Shown here piece by piece: positions 8,968-15,054 of a DNA stretch of 15,054 bases. The notes below the pieces were generated by a model. That model saw nothing but the letters and a program-made list of their open reading frames with translations, did no database searches and was not told the DNA's origin. Both the position numbers and the translations under genes were made by a program. Source of the stretch: CALDCK01 sp050618055 (GTDB lineage: Bacteria > Myxococcota_A > UBA9160 > SMWR01); contig JBNLVK010000071.1 in assembly GCA_050618055.1 (NCBI GenBank), positions 1-15,054 of the forward strand. Direction: 5' to 3'. The number at the start of each line of letters is the position of its first letter. The first letter of the stretch is position 1.

Positions 8968-8981
8968 AGGCCGGCGGCTAG
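8964..8981. other. Convergent junction tatC/nudC with two CTAG stops
   Basis: CTAG (8964-8967) holds the tatC stop and CTAG (8978-8981) holds the nudC stop; the ten bases between contain GCCGGC, so the whole segment is an imperfect palindrome. A short hairpin, CGGCT-AGG-AGCCG (8975-8987), can be drawn but has no T-run on either strand, so I do not call it a terminator. Confidence 0.6.
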
Positions 8982-9913
8982 GAGCCGTCCGGCACCTCGC
9001 CCTCCACCCAGGCACGGATCAGGTGGTGGGCGATGGCGAAGGGCGGCGGCACGGTCAGGTCCGGCTTGCGCCCGTCGAGGGCGGCGCGCAGCGCGTCGCG
9101 GGTGAACCACTTCGCGTCGTCGAGCTCGAGCGCGTCGACGGTGAGCTCCTCGCTCAGGGCGATGCCGATGCAGCCGATCATCAGCGACGACGGGAAGGGC
9201 CAGGGCTGCGACTGGAGGTAGCGCACCTCGCCCACCACCACGCCCGCCTCCTCGCGCACCTCGCGCCGCACCGCGTCCTCCAGCGTCTCGCCGGCCTCGA
9301 TGAAGCCGGCCAGCGCCGAGTACATGCTCGCGGGCCAGCCCGGACCGCGTCCCAGCAGGCAGCGATCGCCCTTCACCACCACCGCGATGGCCACCGGGTC
9401 GGTGCGCGGGAAGTGCTCCGCCTGGCAGTCGAAGCAGATGCGCGACGCGCCGCCCTGCACCGAGCGCGTGTGGCCGCCGCACACCGCGCAGTGGCGGTGA
9501 CGCGCGTGCCAGTCGACCAGCGTGCGGCCCTGGGCGGCGATGGCCGCGTCCTCCGCCGGCATGGCGCCGATCGCGCCGCGCAGCTCCTCGAAGCCCGCCA
9601 CGTCGGCGACGCCGAAGGCGTCCTCGCGGCCCGTCGCCGCCGACACGTCGACGGCGAAGTGGGCCACGCCGTCGCGGCTGCCCAGCAGCACCGGCTCGGG
9701 CACCGGGTCCAGGTCCTCGAAGAACTCGCGCCGCGCCCAGGCCAGCTCGCGCTTCTCGCCCAGCTTGAGCAGCGGCTGGAGCTCGAAGAAGGGCAGGTAG
9801 CGCGACTCGGGCGCCCGGTCCTGGGCCTCCATCCACTCGCGACCGCGGCGGCGGTTGTTCTCGCGGTCGAGCGGGTTCCCGGCGTAGGCGATGGGCGGAA
9901 CGGGCGGATTCAT
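8978..9913 (-). CDS. nudC: NAD(+)/NADH diphosphatase NudC (Nudix, zinc ribbon)
   Basis: 311 residues. NudC cleaves NADH/NAD+ into NMN(H) and AMP, and in E. coli also removes NAD caps from RNA 5' ends. An N-terminal domain (1-135) is followed by a zinc ribbon with Cys142, Cys145, Cys160 and Cys163, then the Nudix domain. The Nudix box lies at 203-225 with every key residue: Gly203, Glu209, Arg217, Glu218, Glu221, Glu222 and Gly224. The NADH-specific array SQPWPFPSSLM (235-245) follows immediately and separates NudC from other Nudix enzymes. The protein is longer than E. coli NudC and similar in size to the mycobacterial one. ATG 9913 overlaps the stop of the nucleoside hydrolase gene as ATGA, so they are co-translated. 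Stop TAG faces the tatC stop across ten bases, leaving no room for a strong terminator. Confidence 0.95.
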   Translation of the reverse strand: MNPPVPPIAYAGNPLDRENNRRRGREWMEAQDRAPESRYLPFFELQPLLKLGEKRELAWARREFFEDLDPVPEPVLLGSRDGVAHFAVDVSAATGREDAFGVADVAGFEELRGAIGAMPAEDAAIAAQGRTLVDWHARHRHCAVCGGHTRSVQGGASRICFDCQAEHFPRTDPVAIAVVVKGDRCLLGRGPGWPASMYSALAGFIEAGETLEDAVRREVREEAGVVVGEVRYLQSQPWPFPSSLMIGCIGIALSEELTVDALELDDAKWFTRDALRAALDGRKPDLTVPPPFAIAHHLIRAWVEGEVPDGS

Positions 9914-10881
9914 GCAGGGCTTCCCAGCAGTCGTTCGGTGATGCGGTCGCGCGCGGCCTTCGCGTCGACGGTGGTGGCGACCCGCATGACGCTGCCGAGC
10001 CCGGCGTCGGCGGCCACCTCGTGGGTGCGCAGGATGCCGCGCTCGATGGTCGGCACGATGGCGAGCCGCTCGAAGCCGAGCGGCGACGCGTCGAAGAGCG
10101 CCAGCACGGTCAGCGGGTCGTGCAGGAAGGAGACGTTGTCGTCGTCGAGCGTGCCGCCCATGCCGGTGAAGATCCGGCGCTGCACCGGCTCCCAGAAGCG
10201 CACCTGGCGGGCGACCTCGCGCGCCAGCGGCGTGCTCGCGGCCAGTCGCTCGACGTCGGCGCGGCGCAGCCAGGTCTGGAGCGTCACGTCCGCCGTCACC
10301 AGCGTGGTCTCGAAGCCGGCGCCCAGCACCGCCACGCTCGCCTCCGGGTCGGAGCACAGGTTGTAGTCGATGCCGAACGGGCAGACGAAGTCGCCGAGGC
10401 GCGCCTCGCGCACGTGACCGCCCATGATCGTGACGCCGCCGACGCGGCCGGGCAGCGAGGGATCGATCGCCAGTGCCAGGGCCAGGTTGGTGAGCGGTCC
10501 CACCATCACGATCTCGAGGCCCTCGTGCTCGCGGGCCGCGCGCACGATGCGCTCCGGCGCCGGCTCGTCGGAGACCGGCCGGAAGGTCACGTCGGCCACG
10601 CAGTCCGGCTCGTGGCCGAACCAGTTGTAGCGGTCGCGGGGGCGGACCAGCCCACCCTCGGCGCCGGCGCACACCTCCACGTCGTTGCGACCGGCCAGCG
10701 CCAGCAGCGAGGCGGCGATCTCGCCGCGCTTGCGCGCGTCCGACGAGACGGTGGTGACCGCCACCAGGTCGAGCGCGTCCGCCGCCTTCAGCACCAGCGC
10801 CAGCGCCACCGCGTCGTCGCAGTCGCTTCCGATGTCGGTGTCGAACAGGACCTGGCGCACGCGCCCTCCGCGGGGCGACAT
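9910..10881 (-). CDS. Nucleoside hydrolase (IUNH family)
   Basis: 323 residues from ATG 10881, or 316 from GTG 10860. The enzyme splits a (ribo)nucleoside into base and sugar. The calcium-binding signature of the family is intact: FDTDIGSDCDDAVAL (13-27), then VGPLTNLALAL, IMGGHVREA, the substrate loop FGIDYNLCSDPEAS, and the C-terminal HDPLTVLAL that supplies the last metal ligand. Which nucleoside is preferred cannot be told. GTG 10860 may be the true start: it has GGAGG four to five bases upstream, while the ATG has little and overlaps a possible -10 element, TAGGAT (10885 to 10880, minus strand). It is the first gene of a two-gene operon with nudC. Nicotinamide-type nucleosides left after NudC and a phosphatase would be natural substrates, but that is inference. 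Confidence 0.93.
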   Translation of the reverse strand: MSPRGGRVRQVLFDTDIGSDCDDAVALALVLKAADALDLVAVTTVSSDARKRGEIAASLLALAGRNDVEVCAGAEGGLVRPRDRYNWFGHEPDCVADVTFRPVSDEPAPERIVRAAREHEGLEIVMVGPLTNLALALAIDPSLPGRVGGVTIMGGHVREARLGDFVCPFGIDYNLCSDPEASVAVLGAGFETTLVTADVTLQTWLRRADVERLAASTPLAREVARQVRFWEPVQRRIFTGMGGTLDDDNVSFLHDPLTVLALFDASPLGFERLAIVPTIERGILRTHEVAADAGLGSVMRVATTVDAKAARDRITERLLGSPA

Positions 10882-10903
10882 CCTACACGGTACCCTCGGC
10901 GCC

Positions 10904-13210
10904 GTGCGCCACACACGCTCGGTCCGGGCCCTGGTCGTCGCGACGCTGCTGTGTGGCGTCCTGGGCGCCGGCTGCAGCGAGCGGTCCGCCGACGCGCCGG
11001 CCGACGCTTCTGCCGACGCCACGGCGGACGCGTCGGGGAGCCCGGGCGGGAGCGCGGCCGACCTGCTGGCGCGCGCGAGCCGGCTGGTGGCCGACGGCGA
11101 CGCGGCGCGCGCCCTGTGGCTGCTCGAGGACGCTGCGGAGCGCTTTCCCGACGACGAGGCCCTGGCGCTGGTGCTGGCCGAGACGGCGCTGCGGCTGAAC
11201 GATCCGGCCCGCGCGGACCGGGCCGCGTCGCGGGTCGCCGACGACTCGCCGCGCGCCGCCGAGGCGCTGCTGCTGCGCGCGCGGGCGGTCCTGGCCCTGG
11301 GCGACCTGGATGCGGCGCTCGAGCGCTTCCGCCAGGCGGAGCAGCGCGACCCGCGCAGCACCGCCCTGCGCGGACCCCGCATCGGCGCGCTGCTGGCGCA
11401 GGGCCGGCTGGCCGAGGCGGCGGAGGCGGTGGCCGAGGCCACGCGCCAGGCGCGCGGCGACGACGAGCTGGCGCTGGCCCGCTCCTTCGAGCTGGCGCTG
11501 CACCAGTACCGGGCGGCGCACGCGGGGTCGGCGCTGCGCCGGGCCCTGCGCGACGACGACGCGCTGGCGGCCGACGCGGCGCGCGCCGAGCTGGCGGCGG
11601 CGGTCGACGCCAGCGGCCGGCTGGCGCGCAGTGCGCACCGCGACGCCGACGCCTGGCGGGTCTTCGTCGGGGGTCTGGTCGCGACCGGACGCGCCGACGA
11701 GGCGCTGCGCGAGGTGGAGGCGCGGCTGCGCGACGACCCGGACTGGCTGCCGCTGCACGCGCTGCGCGTCGCCGCGCTGCTGGCCCGCAACGACGTCGAC
11801 GCGGCGGAGCAGGCGCTCCGCCAGGCGATGACGCGCGACCCGTCGCCCGCCGCCGCACTGGCCCTGGCCCGCTTCCAGGCCCGCCCGCCCCCGGACGCCG
11901 AGCGGCGCGACGCGGCGCTGGCGACCCTGGACGCGGCCCTGGAAGAGGCACCCGACGATCCGCTGCTGCTCCACGCCCGCGCCGACCTGCTGCTCGACCG
12001 CGAGGAGCCGGCGCGCGCGGCCCGCGCCGTCGACGCCTTCGAAGCGGTGCGCCCCGACGATCCGGCCGGCGAGCTGCTGCGCGCCCGCCTGCTGCTGCTG
12101 CGCGGCGACCCGGCCGCGGCGGCGGACGCCCTGCGCGCGCTGGCCCCGCGGCTCGACACGGCGGCCACCCAGTACTGGCTGGCGCGGGCCCTGGAGGACG
12201 GCGGCGACGCGGCCGGCGCACAGCGCCGCTACGCCCTGTCGGCACAGCGCGCGCCGTCGGAGCCCGGTGCCTACGCCGCCATCGCGCGGCTCGCCCGCCG
12301 GCGCGGCGCCTGGCGCGAGGCGGCCGCCGCCGGCCGCCAGCTGGCCCTGCACGCTCCGGGCTGGATCGACGGCTGGGAGACGTGGGTGGACGCACTGCTC
12401 CAGCAGGGCCGCGCCGCGGCGGCCCTCGACGTGGCCCGCCGCGCGCGCCAGGTCCTGCCCGACGCGGCCGGGCCCCTGCTGCTCGAGGCGCGCGCCCTGC
12501 GCGCGGCCGGTCGCGCCGACGAGGCCCTCGCCGGCGTGCGGCAGGCGCAGGAGCGCTTCGGCGACGATCCGGCGATCGTCTCCGAGTGGATGCTGACGCT
12601 CGCGGCGCTGGGTCGCGCGGACGAGGCGCTGGCGCGGCCGGCCCGCGACGACGATCCGGCCGCGCTGCACCACGCGCGGGCGGTGGTGCTCTTCGCCGCG
12701 GGTCGCTTCGACGAGGGATCGCGCGCCGTCGACGCCGCGCTGGCGGCCGACGCGGACCCGGGCCCGCTGCGCACCCGCTGCCGCTTCGCCGCGTCGACCG
12801 GCCGCCGCGACGCCGCCCGCCGCGACTGCGGGCGCTACCTGGAGGTCCGCCCCGGGGACGCCGACGTCCAGTTCGCGCTGGGGGTCGCGCTCGACGCGTC
12901 CGGTGACGCGGCCGGCGCCGCCCTCGCCTACGAGCGCGCCGCCGCCCTCGACCCGTCGGCCGCGGCGCCGCGCAACAACCTGTCCCACCTGCGCTTCGCC
13001 GCCGGCGACCTGGACGGCGCCCTCGAGGCGGCGCAGCAGGCCTACGCCCTGGCCCCCGACGATCCGCAGGTGCTCGACACCCTGGGCGAGCTCTACCTGG
13101 CCCGCGGCCTGGCCGGGCGGGCGGTCGCGCTGCTGGAGCGCGCCCACGCCCTGGCGCCCGGCGACGCGGCCATCGAAGCCCGCCTCGCCGACGCGAGGTC
13201 GAGGCTCTAG
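10904..13210 (+). CDS. TPR-repeat protein with probable lipoprotein signal
   Basis: 768 residues. A basic N-terminus and hydrophobic core (about 8-20) lead to LGAGC with Cys24. This looks like a lipoprotein signal, although the -3 position is Gly rather than the usual Leu, so plain Sec cleavage is possible. Residues 25-50 are an Ala/Asp/Ser linker. From about 50 to the end the protein is helix-turn-helix repeats with TPR features: alternating Ala, Leu and Gly at packing positions and D-P or D-D at repeat ends (for example DPSAAAPRNNLSHLRFAAGDLDGALEAA near the C-terminus, residues about 684 onward, which is the clearest TPR pair). Such proteins are protein-binding scaffolds, often in outer-membrane or envelope assembly. 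The partner is unknown. Start GTG 10904 has no ribosome site; TACCCT (10891-10896) is seven bases upstream. Stop TAG shares CTAG with the convergent biotin carboxylase gene. Confidence 0.82.
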   Translation: MRHTRSVRALVVATLLCGVLGAGCSERSADAPADASADATADASGSPGGSAADLLARASRLVADGDAARALWLLEDAAERFPDDEALALVLAETALRLNDPARADRAASRVADDSPRAAEALLLRARAVLALGDLDAALERFRQAEQRDPRSTALRGPRIGALLAQGRLAEAAEAVAEATRQARGDDELALARSFELALHQYRAAHAGSALRRALRDDDALAADAARAELAAAVDASGRLARSAHRDADAWRVFVGGLVATGRADEALREVEARLRDDPDWLPLHALRVAALLARNDVDAAEQALRQAMTRDPSPAAALALARFQARPPPDAERRDAALATLDAALEEAPDDPLLLHARADLLLDREEPARAARAVDAFEAVRPDDPAGELLRARLLLLRGDPAAAADALRALAPRLDTAATQYWLARALEDGGDAAGAQRRYALSAQRAPSEPGAYAAIARLARRRGAWREAAAAGRQLALHAPGWIDGWETWVDALLQQGRAAAALDVARRARQVLPDAAGPLLLEARALRAAGRADEALAGVRQAQERFGDDPAIVSEWMLTLAALGRADEALARPARDDDPAALHHARAVVLFAAGRFDEGSRAVDAALAADADPGPLRTRCRFAASTGRRDAARRDCGRYLEVRPGDADVQFALGVALDASGDAAGAALAYERAAALDPSAAAPRNNLSHLRFAAGDLDGALEAAQQAYALAPDDPQVLDTLGELYLARGLAGRAVALLERAHALAPGDAAIEARLADARSRL

Positions 13211-15054
13211 AGCAGGGCCAGGGTCGCCTTGCGGCGGCGCTCGGCGCGGGCCTCGGGCGCCTCCTCCTCGGCCCGCTCGTCCGGGTCGATCTTGAAGATG
13301 ATCTGGCCCTTCTTCACCACCGTGCCGTCCTGGTCGGTCATCAGGTTCTCGGTGACCGTGCCGGCGAACGGCGCCAGGATCTTGTTGAACATCTTCATCA
13401 CCTCGATGATGAAGAGCGGCTGGCCCGCCTCGAAGTGGTCGCCCACGTCGACCAGCAGCGGCAGGTGCGGCGCCTCGCGGGCGTAGAAGGCGCCCGCCAT
13501 GGGCGTCACGATCTCGTCGGCGCTGGCCACCGGCGGCGGGGCCAGCGCCTTGGTGCACTCGGCCATCTCGTCGGCGTTCAGGAACTTGTCCGGGAAGACC
13601 ACGCGCAGCGTCTCGTCGACGGTGACGTCCGAGAAGCCGGAGACGATGCCGATGCGCGGCACCAGCAGCAGCAGCTCGAGGCCCAGCTGGTGGCCCCGGT
13701 GCGCGGCGACGCAGGCCTGCCAGAGGGCGTCGTCGCCGTCCACCAGGCGGTCGTCGCGCTCGCCGTCGAAGAGCGCCGTCACCTCGGCGGCGCTGTGCGC
13801 GCCGGTGCGGTCGGCGACCTCGGCGTAGAAGGCGAGACCCGCCTGGAGCATCCGGTCGTCGTGGTCCCAGATCTTCTCCGACGGCGGCGTGTGCGGGCGC
13901 TCGTCCATGTTCAGGTAGTGGTAGAGCTCGGAGAGCATGCGCACCGGATTGTCGGCGAAGGCCACCGCGTCGCCGTCGCGCCGCCAGAGCTCGCCCTCGA
14001 AGCGGCCCAGGAAGCCGGCCAGCAGGTGGGGACACTCGAGCAGCCGACCGAGCGGTCGCATCAGCAGGGTCTGCTTGGCGCCCAGCACCTTGCGCGCCTC
14101 GGCGTCCGGCTGCTTGGCCACCAGCTCGTCGACCGCGATCTCCAGGTCCAGCGAGTCGATCACCTGCTGGAGCGCGCCCACCGCCGCCAGGTACGACTGC
14201 ATGAAGCGCGTGTCCGGCTCGGCCATGGTGCCCTTGCCGAGGAACCAGTTGATCAGGCCGTAGTGCACCGGGGTGTTGGTGTGCAGGTCGTCGCCGCGCA
14301 GCTCCATGCGCCGCAGGATCTCGGACATGCCCCGGTAGTTCTCTTCGCGGCTGTCGCCCTCGGAGAGCAGCAGCGCCACGTTCGAGTCGTAGGCGCCGGC
14401 CAGGGCGTAGAAGACGAACGATCCCGTGTCCGGGTTGCGCGTGCCGATGCCCTGGTCGAAGCGGATCTCGCCCTCGATGGGCGCCGACCAGCTGCGGATC
14501 ATGCCGCCGGCGTGGGGCTGGAGCGCCTGGTTCGTGGCGTTGATGCGCAGCTCGAGGCCGGACACGGCGCGCGGGCGGCGCTGCGGCTTCGGCAGCCGTT
14601 CGCCGTGGACCGCCAGCAGCGCCATCGCCTCGATCAGCTTGTCGACGACGAAGGTCTCGCCCGCGTCCTGCGGGTTCGCGAACTCCAGGTCGTAGACCAG
14701 CTCGGTCACGCCATGCTCCACCTGGATGCGCGTGTTCATCTCCATGAAGAAGTGGTTGAAGCCCTCGACGATGCACTCGAAGGTCGACACGCTGTCCAGG
14801 CCGGTGGCCTCGCCGAAGCGCTCGCCCTCGTTCTCCATGCGCTCGAGCGTGCCGCGGTCGCCGGTGAGCGTCTCGCGGGTCTTGCCGCTGGCGCGCTCGG
14901 CCTCGACGGCCAGCAGCTCCTGGGTGAGCGACACCTCCACCAGCTTCTGCTCGTGCATCTGCACCGAGCAGTCGCGGCCGCCCATGGAGACGCACCAGTC
15001 GCCGTTGCCGATCAGCTGGATCTCGTTGTGGCGCGTGCTCTCCAGATTCAGCTC
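13207..15054 (-). CDS. Biotin carboxylase fused to a C-terminal biotinyl domain (5' partial)
   Basis: C-terminal 615 residues of an acyl-CoA carboxylase alpha-type protein; the N-terminus lies beyond the right edge. It carboxylates biotin with ATP and bicarbonate, and the biotin arm passes CO2 to a carboxyltransferase not seen here. Visible numbering: HNEIQLIGNGDW (9-20) and GRDCSVQMHEQK (26-37) are biotin carboxylase blocks; FMEMNTRIQVEH (103-114) is the ATP-grasp end with the catalytic Glu, Asn, Arg, Gln and Glu, though Gly replaces Pro in VEHPVTE; LELRINA (167-173) opens the C-terminal subdomain, which runs to about 273. About 240 residues of unassigned, mostly helical sequence follow. The biotinyl domain (about 513-592) starts at VTPMAGAF and has EVMKM with the target Lys554 (codon 13393-13395), Val replacing the usual Ala. 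It should be substantially larger than ordinary alpha subunits. Convergent with the TPR gene; both stops share one CTAG. Confidence 0.88.
   Translation of the reverse strand, partial: ELNLESTRHNEIQLIGNGDWCVSMGGRDCSVQMHEQKLVEVSLTQELLAVEAERASGKTRETLTGDRGTLERMENEGERFGEATGLDSVSTFECIVEGFNHFFMEMNTRIQVEHGVTELVYDLEFANPQDAGETFVVDKLIEAMALLAVHGERLPKPQRRPRAVSGLELRINATNQALQPHAGGMIRSWSAPIEGEIRFDQGIGTRNPDTGSFVFYALAGAYDSNVALLLSEGDSREENYRGMSEILRRMELRGDDLHTNTPVHYGLINWFLGKGTMAEPDTRFMQSYLAAVGALQQVIDSLDLEIAVDELVAKQPDAEARKVLGAKQTLLMRPLGRLLECPHLLAGFLGRFEGELWRRDGDAVAFADNPVRMLSELYHYLNMDERPHTPPSEKIWDHDDRMLQAGLAFYAEVADRTGAHSAAEVTALFDGERDDRLVDGDDALWQACVAAHRGHQLGLELLLLVPRIGIVSGFSDVTVDETLRVVFPDKFLNADEMAECTKALAPPPVASADEIVTPMAGAFYAREAPHLPLLVDVGDHFEAGQPLFIIEVMKMFNKILAPFAGTVTENLMTDQDGTVVKKGQIIFKIDPDERAEEEAPEARAERRRKATLALL

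Noticed and set aside
8973..8989. Hairpin at the tatC/nudC junction as a bidirectional terminator
   Set aside because: The stem is about five to seven pairs with a G-U pair and there is no T-run on either side.
10904..10980. Canonical lipobox in the TPR protein
   Set aside because: LGAGC has Gly at -3, so lipidation is kept only as probable and not asserted.
10883..14995. 1370-codon minus-strand frame across the TPR and biotin carboxylase genes
   Set aside because: It runs out of frame through the biotin carboxylase and antisense through the TPR gene; no motifs and it would remove two well-supported genes.

Overview
This is a very GC-rich (roughly 70-75% by eye) bacterial chromosomal window, densely packed with genes and with almost no non-coding space. 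It encodes TatA/TatC, a signal-peptide protein with a LytM/M23 domain, a probable lipoprotein, an HD-GYP response regulator and a protein patched together from sigma-54-activator and histidine-kinase parts. A textbook -24/-12 (sigma-54) promoter is also present. Together these suggest a Gram-negative, deltaproteobacteria-like lineage such as Myxococcota or a related uncultured phylum. That assignment is inference from gene content; no rRNA or marker gene is present. I see no tRNA, rRNA, CRISPR, insertion sequence or phage gene.

Layout, left to right. (1) 1-662 (+): C-terminal half of a PLP aminotransferase of the aspartate-aminotransferase Ig / Aminotran_MocR type, cut by the window edge. (2) 659-4178 (-): a tight three-gene operon reading leftward. 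It holds a double-length ThyX-type flavin-dependent thymidylate synthase, a secreted protein with a degenerate M23 domain, and a GNAT acetyltransferase. (3) 4179-4483: the largest intergenic region, with an AT-rich inverted repeat near the thyX side and a sigma-54 promoter aimed at the next gene. (4) 4484-6454 (+): a fusion that looks like receiver + NtrC-type AAA+ + HisKA + HATPase but has lost the key residue in every domain. (5) 6631-7821 (+): REC-HD-GYP protein with an intact c-di-GMP phosphodiesterase signature. (6) 7854-8967 (+): tatA/B and tatC with an 8-nt overlap. (7) 8978-10881 (-): nucleoside hydrolase and NudC NAD(H) diphosphatase with an ATGA overlap, a small NAD/nucleoside breakdown operon. 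(8) 10904-13210 (+): a 768-residue TPR-like, probably lipid-anchored protein. (9) 13207-15054 (-): C-terminal 615 residues of a large biotin carboxylase fused to a biotinyl domain, cut by the right edge.

The most interesting item is region 4-5. A multidomain two-component-like protein, apparently unable to bind or transfer phosphate and lacking the sigma-54 contact loop, sits behind its own sigma-54 promoter and just upstream of an intact c-di-GMP-degrading response regulator. A second pattern concerns gene ends: all six genes that end at convergent junctions stop with TAG inside a CTAG, and all six other stops in the window are TGA. Two convergent pairs share the very same four bases.
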